A DNA stretch of 64,000 bases from Flavonifractor sp. AGMB03687 (GTDB lineage: Bacteria > Bacillota > Clostridia > Oscillospirales > Oscillospiraceae). The notes under the pieces were generated by a model. That model ran no database searches. It saw only the letters and a list, made by a program, of their open reading frames with translations, and was not told where the DNA came from. Positions within the stretch are counted from its first letter, which is position 1. The number at the start of each line of letters is the position of its first letter. Of the stretch, positions 19,724-27,514 are shown piece by piece. The DNA lies in NCBI RefSeq assembly GCF_017811815.1, contig NZ_JADKZI010000001.1:372001-436000 (forward strand), given 5' to 3'. A program made the position numbers and the translations under genes.

Positions 19724-21928
19724 TCAGGGCTGCTTTTTGCCCTTTCGCACGGCGGGCTTGGGAGCGGGCTCCTTCACCGCGGGAGCGGCGGCTTTTTTCC
19801 GCACGGCGGGCTTGGGAGCGGGCTCCTTCACCGCGGGGGCGGCGGCCTTTTTCCGCACCGCGGGCTTGGGGGCGGGCTCCTTCACCGCGGGGGCGGCGGC
19901 CTTTTTCCGCACGGCGGGCTTGGATGCGGGGGCCTTCACCGCGGGAGCGGCGGCCTTCTTGCGCACGGCGGGCTTGAGGGCTTCCTCCTTGTCCGCCTTC
20001 TTTTTGCGGACGGGGAACTTGCGGGTACACTTATAAATCACCGCGCTCATGGGCGGCAGGGAAATGGTGATGGACTGCTCCCGGCCCTGGCTCTCCACGT
20101 AACGGCTGCGGACCGGGTCATGGTCACCGCCGCCCTTACCGCCAAAGTCGGGATCATCGGAGTTGAAGATGCAGGTGTAGACGCCGGGGACGGGCACGCC
20201 CACGGTGTAGCCGGTGCGGTCCACCGGGGAGAAGTTGCACACGACCACCAGAGCGTCCCCCTTGAAGTCCTTCCGCAGGAAGGCCACAGTGTTGGCCTGG
20301 TTGTCGTTGGCCTCGATCCACTCAAAGCCCTCCCAGGAGAAGTCCAGCTCCCACAGCTCGGGGTGGGCCAGATAGAAGGCGTTGGCCTGCTTGAAATACT
20401 GCTGCAGCTGGCGGTGGGGCTTTGCCCACTCCTGATCGGGGTCCAGCAGATGCCAGTCCAGAGAGTGCTCATAGTGCCACTCGTTCCACTGGCCGAATTC
20501 GCTGCCCATCATCAGCAGCTTTTTGCCGGGATGGGTGAGCATGTAGGTATAGAAGGCCCGCACACCGGCAAACTTCTCCTCATTGGTGCCGGGCATCTTG
20601 TTGATGAGAGAGCCCTTCATGTGCACCACCTCGTCGTGGGACAGGGGGAGCACAAAATTCTCCGAGAAGGCGTACATCAGGGAGAAGGTGATGTCCTTGT
20701 GGTTGAACTGACGGAAGTAGGGGTCCAGCTTGATGTAGTGGAGGATGTCGTTCATCCAGCCCATGTTCCACTTCAGGTTGAAGCCCAGGCCGCCCTCCAG
20801 GCCGCCCTCGCCCACCGGGTGGGACACCTTGGGCCAGGCGGTGGACTCCTCGGCGATCATCATCACGTCGGGGTGGTCCTTGAAGATCTGCTGGTTGAGC
20901 TCCTGGATGAAGTCAACGGCCTCCAGATTCTCGTGGCCGCCGAACATGTTGGGCACCCACTCGCCGCCCTGGCGGCCGTAGTCCAGATAGAGCATGGAGG
21001 CCACCGCGTCTACCCGCAGGCCGTCGATGTGGAACTGCTCCAGCCAGAAGAGGGCGGAGGAGAACAGGAAGGAGCGGACCTCGTGGCGGGCGTAGTCGAA
21101 CACACGGGTGCCCCAGTCGGCATGCTCACCCTTGCGGGTGTCGGCATACTCGTAGCAGGGCTCACCGTCAAACTCGTACAGACCGAAGGCATCCTTGGGG
21201 AAGTGGGCGGGCACCCAGTCCAGAATCACGCCGATACCGGCCTGATGGAGCTGGTCCACCAGCCACATGAAGTCGTGGGGCGTGCCGAAGCGGCTGGTGG
21301 CGGCGAAGTAGCCGGTGCACTGATAGCCCCAGGAGGCGTCCAGAGGATGCTCGGTGATGGGGAGCAGTTCCACATGGGTGAAGCCCATCTCCTTCACGTA
21401 GGGGACCAGGTACTTGCCGATATCCCGGTAGGAGAGCATCTCGTCCTCGCCGGTGCGCCGCCAGGAACCCAGATGAACTTCATAAATATTCAAAGGTTTC
21501 TGGTAAATGGGATTCTTTTTCCGGTAGTCCATCCAGCCGTCGTCCCCCCAGCCGTAGCCGGACAGATCGTACAGCTTGGAGGCGGTGCCGGGGCGGGTTT
21601 CCGCGTGGAAGGCATAGGGGTCTGCCTTGGCCAGGACCCGGCCGGAGGTGGTGTGAACGGCAAATTTATAGCTGTCAAACTGCTTCAGGCCGGGAATAAA
21701 AGTCTCCCAGACGCCGTCGCTCAGCAGCTCCATGGGATGGTCGGAGTCGTTCCAGCCGTTGAAATCGCCCATGACGGCTACGGACCTGGCATGAGGAGCC
21801 CAGACCCGGAATACCCAGCCATCCTGCCCGTCTCGGACTTCGGGGTGAGCGCCCAGAAATTCCTGGGCCCGTACCGCGTGTCCCTGGGAGAAGTCATGGA
21901 GGATCGTATTCGGTTTGGTGGAAGCCAT
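19724..21928 (-). CDS. glgB: 1,4-alpha-glucan branching enzyme with a Lys/Ala/Pro repeat tail
   Basis: GlgB forms alpha-1,6 branches in glycogen. The 734-aa product has an N-terminal CBM48 domain (about 20-120), then a GH13 catalytic domain. The GH13 nucleophile lies in DGLRVDAVASMLYLDY, the acid/base Glu in MMIAEESTAWP and the transition-state pair in LSHDEVVHMKG; an all-beta C-domain ends near residue 645. Usual length is about 630-650 aa. Beyond that lies a basic tail of four 18-residue repeats plus part of a fifth (consensus KPAVRKKAAAPAVKEPAP), ending GKKQP. The start at 21928 has GGAGAGG six bases upstream. It is first in the glg operon. Confidence 0.95.
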   Translation of the reverse strand: MASTKPNTILHDFSQGHAVRAQEFLGAHPEVRDGQDGWVFRVWAPHARSVAVMGDFNGWNDSDHPMELLSDGVWETFIPGLKQFDSYKFAVHTTSGRVLAKADPYAFHAETRPGTASKLYDLSGYGWGDDGWMDYRKKNPIYQKPLNIYEVHLGSWRRTGEDEMLSYRDIGKYLVPYVKEMGFTHVELLPITEHPLDASWGYQCTGYFAATSRFGTPHDFMWLVDQLHQAGIGVILDWVPAHFPKDAFGLYEFDGEPCYEYADTRKGEHADWGTRVFDYARHEVRSFLFSSALFWLEQFHIDGLRVDAVASMLYLDYGRQGGEWVPNMFGGHENLEAVDFIQELNQQIFKDHPDVMMIAEESTAWPKVSHPVGEGGLEGGLGFNLKWNMGWMNDILHYIKLDPYFRQFNHKDITFSLMYAFSENFVLPLSHDEVVHMKGSLINKMPGTNEEKFAGVRAFYTYMLTHPGKKLLMMGSEFGQWNEWHYEHSLDWHLLDPDQEWAKPHRQLQQYFKQANAFYLAHPELWELDFSWEGFEWIEANDNQANTVAFLRKDFKGDALVVVCNFSPVDRTGYTVGVPVPGVYTCIFNSDDPDFGGKGGGDHDPVRSRYVESQGREQSITISLPPMSAVIYKCTRKFPVRKKKADKEEALKPAVRKKAAAPAVKAPASKPAVRKKAAAPAVKEPAPKPAVRKKAAAPAVKEPAPKPAVRKKAAAPAVKEPAPKPAVRKGKKQP
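19742..19975 (-). repeat. Tandem 54-bp repeats encoding the GlgB C-terminal tail
   Basis: Four complete in-frame 54-bp units (19760-19813, 19814-19867, 19868-19921, 19922-19975) and an 18-bp partial unit (19742-19759) are nearly identical. The 5'-most unit of the gene (19922-19975) differs most, coding KAPAS in place of KEPAP. Such a tract can change copy number by slippage or recombination while staying in frame. Confidence 0.9.
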
Positions 21929-22004
21929 AGGTATCCTCTCCTTGTTGGAAACGTCCCCAGATGCGCTGGAATGGCGTAAACTGGGGGTTCTTGTCATTGG
22001 TAAT

Positions 22005-22035
22005 AAATAAAATCCGTAATATGCGGATTTTATTT
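22005..22035. promoter_or_regulatory. Perfect 12-bp inverted repeat at the glg operon start site
   Basis: AAATAAAATCCG (22005-22016) and its exact complement (22024-22035) flank TAATATG. The repeat begins at the predicted transcription start of the glgB promoter, about 7 bases after the -10 box. It could be a repressor operator or a 5'-end stem on the glgB mRNA; there is no T tract that would make it a terminator in either direction. Confidence 0.65.
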
Positions 22036-22041
22036 GTGTAA

Positions 22042-22070
22042 AGTATACAACGATATAACGAGATAGTCAA
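22042..22070 (-). promoter_or_regulatory. Promoter of the glgB-C-D-A-P operon
   Basis: On the minus strand TTGACT (22070-22065) is followed after 17 bases by TATACT (22047-22042). The leader to the glgB ATG is about 107 bases. Confidence 0.85.
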
Positions 22071-22137
22071 GACACGGATTACCAATCCAGATGTAAAATT
22101 TCCAGCAATATACGTAATTCCTTTTGTAAAGAACGCG

Positions 22138-22172
22138 CAGGGGCAGCCGTAGATTACCTGCGGCTGCCCCTG
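22138..22172 (-). terminator. Terminator hairpin after the carboxypeptidase gene
   Basis: A perfect 12-bp GC-rich stem (CAGGGGCAGCCG with CGGCTGCCCCTG) around an 11-base loop follows the stop codon by 11 bp. The minus-strand tail CGCGTTCTTT is only moderately T-rich. Confidence 0.65.
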
Positions 22173-22183
22173 GGAAAACCATA

Positions 22184-23335
22184 TTAACCTGCCATCAAAA
22201 GGGTGCGCATCAGGCGCAGGAAGATGCCGGGGGCGCTGAGCCGTTCCACGGCCTGGTCGGCCACGATGGGGATCTGAGCCAGGACTTGGTCACCGGCTGT
22301 AACCGTCATTTTGCCTAAAGTCTGTCCCTGCTCCACCGGCGCCTCTACGTCCTCACACAGCTCTAGCTGGGTCTCCACCTGATTGACCATGGACCGGCTC
22401 ACCAGAATGCGGGTGGGCTGGGCCAGCACGGGCTGGACGGTCTCGCTCTGGCCCAGCAGCACGCTCACCGGGGGCAGGGCCTGGGACGGATAGACATCCA
22501 TCAGGGTGTAGTTGGCGAAGCCGTAGTTGAGCAGGGTCTGGGCGGCGGCGGTCCGGGTGTCCTTGGTGGAGGACTTGAGGATGACGGCGATGAGCTCCAT
22601 GCCGTCCCGCTCCGCTGTGGCGGACAGGCAGTAGCCCGCCGCGTCGGTGGAGCCGGTCTTCAGGCCGGTGGCGCCCTCATAGAACCGGATCAGCTTGTTG
22701 GTGTTGGCCAGCTGGAACTGGCCGTCCCGCAGGGTGTCCATCCAGATGGTGGTGTAGTCCCGGATGGAGGGGTGGTTGAGGATGAGCTCCCGGCTCATCA
22801 GGGCAATGTCGTAGGCGGAGGTCAGGTGGCCCGCTGCCGGCAGGCCGGTGCAGTTGACGAAGCAGGTGTCCTCCATGCCCAGCTGGGCGGCTCGCTCGTT
22901 CATCTTGGCTACAAAGGCTTCCTCACTGCCGCACAGGTGCTCGGCCAGGGCCACCGAGGCGTCGTTGCCCGAGGCCACCGCCACCGCCTTGAGCAGATCG
23001 TTCACCGTCATCTGCTCCCCTTCCTTTAAATACACCTGAGAGCCGCCCATGGAGGCGGCGTAGGCGGACACGGTGACCAGATCGTCTCGGGACAGATTGC
23101 CGCTGTCAATGGCCTCCATCACCAGCAGCAGGGTCATGACCTTGGTAACGCTGGCGGGTTCCAGCTTGTCGTGGGCGTTTTGCTCGTACAGAACGGTGCC
23201 CGTCTCCTTTTCCATCAGCACGGCTCCCGCCGCGTCCACGGTGGGCGCGCCGGTGGTGGATGGAGCGGCCTCGGCGGCCTGGACGGGCAGAGCCAGTAGG
23301 GTGGCGGCCAGCATGGCCGCGGCCAGTTTTTTCAT
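22184..23335 (-). CDS. Serine-type D-Ala-D-Ala carboxypeptidase (penicillin-binding protein, DacF type)
   Basis: This secreted low-molecular-weight PBP trims the terminal D-Ala from peptidoglycan stem peptides. The 383-aa product starts with a signal peptide (about residues 1-23, ending near PVQAAEA). It shows all three penicilloyl-serine motifs: SVTK with catalytic Ser62 and Lys65, SGN in VASGNDASVAL, and KTG in GLKTGSTDAAGYC. A PBP5-like C-terminal domain and an amphipathic membrane anchor (FLRLMRTLLMAG) follow. The ATG at 23335 is preferred; an in-frame TTG at 23353 precedes the ribosome binding site. The gene is divergent from mobA. Confidence 0.93.
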   Translation of the reverse strand: MKKLAAAMLAATLLALPVQAAEAAPSTTGAPTVDAAGAVLMEKETGTVLYEQNAHDKLEPASVTKVMTLLLVMEAIDSGNLSRDDLVTVSAYAASMGGSQVYLKEGEQMTVNDLLKAVAVASGNDASVALAEHLCGSEEAFVAKMNERAAQLGMEDTCFVNCTGLPAAGHLTSAYDIALMSRELILNHPSIRDYTTIWMDTLRDGQFQLANTNKLIRFYEGATGLKTGSTDAAGYCLSATAERDGMELIAVILKSSTKDTRTAAAQTLLNYGFANYTLMDVYPSQALPPVSVLLGQSETVQPVLAQPTRILVSRSMVNQVETQLELCEDVEAPVEQGQTLGKMTVTAGDQVLAQIPIVADQAVERLSAPGIFLRLMRTLLMAG

Positions 23336-23408
23336 CGTCTGTGACGCCTCCAATGCTCAAATGCTCTGTTGGAGAGGATATGGAGCGGAAAAGGCTTCTA
23401 TACGGTTT

Positions 23409-23437
23409 TTGACGGGGGTAATTTTTTCTGGTACAAT
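23409..23437 (+). promoter_or_regulatory. Promoter of mobA
   Basis: TTGACG and TACAAT are separated by 17 bases, about 34 bases before the mobA ATG. Confidence 0.75.
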
Positions 23438-23470
23438 GGCAAAATCAATCAGAATCAAGGGGGAACGGAT

Positions 23471-24058
23471 ATGGAGCGCGCCATTGCGGTTATTTTGTCC
23501 GGGGGACAGAGCCGCCGGATGGGTCGGGACAAAGCGGGGCTGACTCTGGAGGGGCAGAGCTTTCTGGACCGCATGACGGAAGGCCTGGCCCCTCTTTTTG
23601 ACCAGGTATATGTATCGGTGGACCGGCCCGGGCGCTATCCCGGCCGGCAAGAGCTGCCCGACCTGCGGCCGGGCCAGGGCCCTCTGGCAGGCCTGGAGAC
23701 CGCCTTTCTGCGCACCGGGGCGGAGGAGGTGTTCCTGGCTGCCGTTGACCTGCCCTTTGCCAGCCCGGATCTGGCCCGCCGGGTGGTGGCCGCGGCGGGA
23801 GACGGGGACGCCTGCGTCATCCGGCGGCGGGACGGGGGCGCGGAGCCCCTGTTTGCCCTGTACCGCCGCAGTTGCCTGCCCGCCCTCACCGCCTGCCTGG
23901 ATGAGGGCCGCCGGGCGGTGAAGGCCCTGCTGGAGCGGGTGGACTGCCGCTGGCTGGAGGAGGACGCCCTGGGTGAGATTGACCTGGAGCGGGCCCTGTG
24001 GAACATTAACACCCAGGCGGATTTCAGCCGGGCGGCGGAGCGCCGGGAAGAAAAGTGA
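23471..24058 (+). CDS. mobA: Molybdenum cofactor guanylyltransferase-like protein (MobA)
   Basis: MobA adds GMP from GTP to molybdopterin to form the dinucleotide cofactor. The 195-aa product has the diagnostic N-terminal LSGGQSRRMGRDKAG (residues 9-23), the substrate motif DLRPGQGPLAGLETAF (about 64-79) and the metal site AAVDLPFA. The start at 23471 follows GGGGGA by six bases; an in-frame ATG at 23369 would add 34 unrelated residues. No other molybdenum cofactor gene or molybdoenzyme is in the window, so guanylylation of molybdopterin is assumed from the family. Closely related proteins such as MocA use CTP. Confidence 0.88.
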   Translation: MERAIAVILSGGQSRRMGRDKAGLTLEGQSFLDRMTEGLAPLFDQVYVSVDRPGRYPGRQELPDLRPGQGPLAGLETAFLRTGAEEVFLAAVDLPFASPDLARRVVAAAGDGDACVIRRRDGGAEPLFALYRRSCLPALTACLDEGRRAVKALLERVDCRWLEEDALGEIDLERALWNINTQADFSRAAERREEK

Positions 24059-24067
24059 AAATTCCTC

Positions 24068-24096
24068 TTTACAACAGCGCTTTAGTGTGGTAATAT
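24068..24096 (+). promoter_or_regulatory. Promoter of the amino acid ABC importer operon
   Basis: TTTACA and TAATAT are separated by 17 bases, and the ATG of the binding-protein gene is about 40 bases downstream. Confidence 0.7.
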
Positions 24097-24136
24097 ACGA
24101 AAGCAACCACGACATACATGGTTTGGAGGAATGTAC

Positions 24137-24985
24137 ATGAAACGCAGACTGACCGCTCTGGCCCTTGCGCTGGGCCTGACCTTTTCCCTGACCGCCTGCG
24201 GCGGCACCGCCGGTACCGCCAATACCCCTGGCGGCGGCAGCGAGAGCCCTGCCGGCAACTCCGAGACTCCCGCCGCTGAGAGCGACCTGGCCTACATCAA
24301 GGAGAAGGGCGTTCTCACTGTGGGCATGACTGACTTTGAGCCTATGGATTATAAGGATGAAAACGGCGAGTGGATCGGTTTTGACGCCGACATGGCCAAG
24401 GCCTTTGCCGAGAGCCTGGGCGTGGAGGTGGAGTTCCTGGAGATCAACTGGGACAACAAGCTGATGGAGCTGGACACCAAGGGCATCGACGTGATCTGGA
24501 ACGGCATGACCATCAATGAAGAGGTGGAGGCCGGCGCCTCCGTGTCCGAGCCCTATTGCCGCAACGGCCAGGTGGTGGTGGTCCCCGCCGACAAGGCCGA
24601 GGATTATCAGACCGTGGACAGCCTCAGCGGCCTGAACTTCGCCGTGGAGAACGGCTCTGCCGGTGCGGAGCAGCTGGACCTCCTGGGCCTGAACTACGTG
24701 GCCAAGACCACCCAGGCCGACGCCCTGATGGAGGTGGCCTCCGGCGCCTCCGACGCCTGCGTCATCGACCTGCTGATGGCAGGCGCTATGATCGGCGAGG
24801 GCACCAGCTATCCCGAGCTGACCTACACCGTGCAGCTCAACGACGAGGAGTACGGCGTGGCCTTCCGCAAGGGTTCTGACCTGACCGAGGCCTTCAACAG
24901 CTTCTGGAAGGAAGCCTATGACGCCGGCACCGTGATGGAAGTGGCCACCACCTATGGTGTCCAGGAGTCCGTCATCGAGAAGTAA
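24137..24985 (+). CDS. Polar amino acid ABC transporter, lipoprotein substrate-binding protein
   Basis: The 282-aa lipoprotein carries a signal peptide ending in the lipobox LTAC (Cys at about residue 21), a Gly/Ser/Pro spacer, and an SBP family 3 domain. The domain opens KEKGVLTVGMTDFEPMDYKD and includes WIGFDADMAKAFAESLG, typical of amino acid binders such as GlnH or HisJ. The exact ligand is not clear. The ATG at 24137 has GGAGG seven bases upstream; the ATG at 24131 is too close. It starts a three-gene operon with permease and ATPase, separated from the permease by a hairpin that probably keeps binding protein in excess. Confidence 0.93.
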   Translation: MKRRLTALALALGLTFSLTACGGTAGTANTPGGGSESPAGNSETPAAESDLAYIKEKGVLTVGMTDFEPMDYKDENGEWIGFDADMAKAFAESLGVEVEFLEINWDNKLMELDTKGIDVIWNGMTINEEVEAGASVSEPYCRNGQVVVVPADKAEDYQTVDSLSGLNFAVENGSAGAEQLDLLGLNYVAKTTQADALMEVASGASDACVIDLLMAGAMIGEGTSYPELTYTVQLNDEEYGVAFRKGSDLTEAFNSFWKEAYDAGTVMEVATTYGVQESVIEK

Positions 24986-25002
24986 GATCATTCTGAGGGA
25001 AC

Positions 25003-25030
25003 AGGCAGAGAGTTGTATGGCTCTCTGCCT
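25003..25030 (+). terminator. Attenuator hairpin between binding-protein and permease genes
   Basis: AGGCAGAGAG (25003-25012) pairs with CTCTCTGCCT (25021-25030) around an eight-base loop, followed by TTTCCCC. The weak T tract suggests partial read-through into the permease gene. Confidence 0.65.
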
Positions 25031-25057
25031 TTCCCCGGTCCAAGAGAGGGAAACGAT

Positions 25058-25696
25058 ATGCTGATGTCTGTTACGCTCACCCTGCTGGAGGGGTTTGTGG
25101 TCACTCTGGAGCTCTTTCTCCTGACCCTCCTGTTTGCCCTGCCTCTGGGTCTGGTGATCTCCTTCGGCTCCATGAGCCGGTGCGCCCCCCTGCGGTGGGT
25201 GGTCAAGACCGTGGTGTGGATCATCCGGGGCACTCCTCTGATGCTCCAGATCATGGTGGTGTTCTACGGGCCGGGCCTGATGTTCGACCTGCTGCTGCTG
25301 CCCCGCTTCACCGCGGCAGTGGTGACCTTCGTCATCAACTACGCCTGCTACTTCTCCGAGATCTACCGGGGCGGCATCCAGTCGGTGCCCCGGGGCCAGC
25401 AGGAGGCCGGTCTGGTGCTGGGCATGACCCGCAGCCAGATCTTCTTCAAGGTCACCCTGCTCCAGGTCATCAAGCGCATCGTACCCCCCATGGGCAATGA
25501 GTTCATTACCCTGGTGAAGGACACCGCCCTGGTGCGGGTCATCTCGGTGTACGAGATCATCTGGATGGGCGAGTCCTACATCAAGAAGGGCATGATCTGG
25601 CCCCTGTTCTATACCGCCGTGTTCTATCTGGTGGCCAACGGCATTCTCACCCTGCTCTTCGGCTGGTTTGAGAAGAAGCTGGACTATTTCAAGTAA
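25058..25696 (+). CDS. Polar amino acid ABC transporter permease
   Basis: The 212-aa membrane protein has about five transmembrane helices and the HisM-type EAA loop (QQEAGLVLGMTRSQIFFKV, residues 122-140) that contacts the ATPase. The segment EIYRGGIQSVPRGQ just before it is also typical of HisM/GlnP proteins. The ATG at 25058 has GAGAGGG seven bases upstream. A single permease gene implies a homodimeric channel. The ATPase gene follows 13 bp later. Confidence 0.93.
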   Translation: MLMSVTLTLLEGFVVTLELFLLTLLFALPLGLVISFGSMSRCAPLRWVVKTVVWIIRGTPLMLQIMVVFYGPGLMFDLLLLPRFTAAVVTFVINYACYFSEIYRGGIQSVPRGQQEAGLVLGMTRSQIFFKVTLLQVIKRIVPPMGNEFITLVKDTALVRVISVYEIIWMGESYIKKGMIWPLFYTAVFYLVANGILTLLFGWFEKKLDYFK

Positions 25697-25709
25697 GGAG
25701 GCCCGCTCC

Positions 25710-26495
25710 ATGCCTATTTTGGATGTACAACACATTGAAAAGCACTTTGGAGCCACCCGGGTGCTGGAGGATATCAGCTTTTCCCTGGAGCAGGGCCAGG
25801 CTCTGGCCATCATTGGCTCCTCCGGCTCCGGCAAGACCACTTTGCTGCGGTGCCTGAATTTCCTGGAGTCCCCCAATCAGGGCAAGATCCTGGTCAACGG
25901 CGAGACCCTCTTTGACTCGGACGACCCCGCTACCCAGCGGGAGGCCGAGGTGCGCAAAAAGCGGCTCCACTTCGGTCTGGTGTTTCAGTCCTTCAATCTC
26001 TTTCCTCAGTATACTGCCCTGGAGAACGTGACCCTGGCGCCCCGGCTGCTGGCCCAGGAACGGTCCGACTTCAAGCAGAACAAGAAGGCCATTTTAGAGG
26101 AGATCCAGGCCGAGGGCCATAGCCTGCTGGGGAAGATGGGCCTGTCCGACCGGGCGGACCACTACCCCCACCAGCTCTCCGGTGGTCAGCAGCAGCGGGT
26201 GGCCATCGCCCGTGCCCTGGCCCTGAAGCCGGACATCCTGTGCTTTGACGAGCCCACCTCCGCCCTGGACCCGGAGCTCACCGGCGAGGTGCTCAAGGTC
26301 ATCCGCTCCCTGGCCGAGCAGAAGACCACCATGATCATCGTCACCCATGAGATGGCCTTTGCCCGGGATGTGGCCGACCAGGTGATCTTCATGGACGGCG
26401 GCGTCATCGTGGAGCAGGGTCCCGCCCGTCAGGTCATCGAGCAGCCCCGGGAGGAGCGTACCCGTCAGTTTTTGGCCCGCTATTCCGAGAATTGA
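25710..26495 (+). CDS. Polar amino acid ABC transporter ATP-binding protein
   Basis: The 261-aa ATPase has Walker A GSSGSGKTT (about residues 34-42), signature LSGGQQQRVAIARAL (about 155-169), Walker B ILCFDEPTSALDP and a switch histidine in IIVTHEM. It is slightly longer than GlnQ (about 240 aa) because of an insert around residues 110-135 (ERSDFKQNKKAILEE). The ATG at 25710 follows AAGGAGG by eight bases. It completes the importer and ends 10 bp before a terminator. Confidence 0.94.
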   Translation: MPILDVQHIEKHFGATRVLEDISFSLEQGQALAIIGSSGSGKTTLLRCLNFLESPNQGKILVNGETLFDSDDPATQREAEVRKKRLHFGLVFQSFNLFPQYTALENVTLAPRLLAQERSDFKQNKKAILEEIQAEGHSLLGKMGLSDRADHYPHQLSGGQQQRVAIARALALKPDILCFDEPTSALDPELTGEVLKVIRSLAEQKTTMIIVTHEMAFARDVADQVIFMDGGVIVEQGPARQVIEQPREERTRQFLARYSEN

Positions 26496-26520
26496 AAAGG
26501 CTTGCAAAGCGTGGTATCAT
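26492..26520 (+). promoter_or_regulatory. Promoter candidate overlapping the importer terminator
   Basis: TTGAAA (beginning at the end of the ATPase gene) and TATCAT are spaced by 17 bases. The -10 box lies within and next to the left arm of the terminator hairpin. It would drive the 116-aa gene and the amidase cassette. Confidence 0.55.
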
Positions 26521-26541
26521 AATTTGGATACCACGCTTTTC
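26506..26541 (+). terminator. Terminator of the amino acid importer operon
   Basis: A perfect 13-bp stem, AAAGCGTGGTATC (26506-26518) with GATACCACGCTTT (26527-26539), is followed by further T. It overlaps the promoter candidate for the next gene. Confidence 0.8.
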
Positions 26542-26561
26542 AGCTGCAAGGAGTTGACGCC

Positions 26562-26912
26562 ATGGACGATACCATGTTTTTGCCGGTGCTGTCCCACTTT
26601 GAAAACGACAATTTCTGGACCGCCAGCGCCGGACGGATGCGCTACCGGGTAGATCCGGTGAAAGGCGGGGAGGACAATCCCCCGTCCCTGACCGCCCAGG
26701 TGTGGGAGGGGCCGTGGCGGCTTCAGGACAGTACCGTGGAGGAGACCACGTCCTTCCCCATGACCGAGAAAGGAATTGAGGAGCTGCGCGCCTGGGCGCT
26801 GGCCTGGCAGGAGACCATCAACGCCCGCCCTCCCAGAAGCCTGAAGGAGACCCTCCAGGCCAGAGACGCCCGCCGGGCGGAACTGGAGGCGGCCAAAGCC
26901 GAGGGAGAATGA
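26562..26912 (+). CDS. Hypothetical 116-aa protein
   Basis: The product starts MDDTMFLPVLSHFENDN and has a Trp-rich N-terminal half (FWTASAGRMRYRV, VWEGPWRLQD) followed by an acidic and basic helical tail (LKETLQARDARRAELEAAK). AAGGAG lies eight bases before the ATG and codon use matches neighbouring genes, so it is probably real. I see no signal peptide, membrane segment or known domain. It precedes the amidase gene by 44 bp and may share its promoter. Confidence 0.65.
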   Translation: MDDTMFLPVLSHFENDNFWTASAGRMRYRVDPVKGGEDNPPSLTAQVWEGPWRLQDSTVEETTSFPMTEKGIEELRAWALAWQETINARPPRSLKETLQARDARRAELEAAKAEGE

Positions 26913-26956
26913 CCGATGGTGTGTGATGGGCATAGGATGACCCGGAGGGGTTGCCA

Positions 26957-27514
26957 ATGCACATCACAGAGCATATTCTTACCAACAGCGATTGCTACAA
27001 GGCCGGACGGACCATCAAGCCCAAGGGGATCATGGTCCACTCCACCGGTGTGGCCCAGCCCGACGTCAATGTCTTTCTGAAGGCCTGGGACAAACCGGGG
27101 GTAAACGCCTGCGTCCACGCCTTTGTCCATCGGGGCGGCGTCACCGAGACCCTGCCCTGGAACTGGCGGGGGTGGCACGCCGGCGGCGCGGCCAACAACA
27201 CTCATATCAGTTTTGAGATCCTGGAGCCTGCCGGACACACCTATAAGGGCGGCACCATGATCGGATACGACCCGGTGAAAAACGGGCCCTATTTCCAGCA
27301 GGTATACAACACGGCGGTGGAGCTGTGCGCCTACCTGTGTGAAATCTATGGCCTGGACCCCGAGCGGGACATCATCGACCATGCGGAAGGCTGTAAGTTG
27401 GGGCTGGCCTCCAACCACAGCGATGTGGGACAGTGGTTCCCCAAGCACGGCAAGAGCATGGACACCCTCCGCGCCGACGTGAAAGCGCGGCTGAAGGGGG
27501 TGAACCGGAGATGA
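26957..27514 (+). CDS. N-acetylmuramoyl-L-alanine amidase (Amidase_2/PGRP fold)
   Basis: This 185-aa zinc amidase cuts the bond between MurNAc and L-Ala in peptidoglycan. Zinc ligands are visible as His in IMVHSTG (about residue 29) and His in IIDHAEGC (about 140); HISFEIL and the NHSDVGQWF segment are typical of phage-type type-2 amidases. There is no signal peptide, which fits an endolysin-like enzyme that depends on a holin or on lysis. The ATG at 26957 follows GGAGGGG; an in-frame TTG two codons earlier is too close. It overlaps the next small gene by four bases (ATGA). Confidence 0.9.
   Translation: MHITEHILTNSDCYKAGRTIKPKGIMVHSTGVAQPDVNVFLKAWDKPGVNACVHAFVHRGGVTETLPWNWRGWHAGGAANNTHISFEILEPAGHTYKGGTMIGYDPVKNGPYFQQVYNTAVELCAYLCEIYGLDPERDIIDHAEGCKLGLASNHSDVGQWFPKHGKSMDTLRADVKARLKGVNRR

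Noticed and set aside
19742-19975. Possible CRISPR array because of regular repeats
   Set aside because: The repeats are contiguous with no spacers, have a 54-bp period in frame with glgB, and encode its tail.
23357-25876. An 839-codon frame antisense to mobA and the amino acid importer
   Set aside because: It lies opposite three clear genes and their promoters and shows antisense composition.
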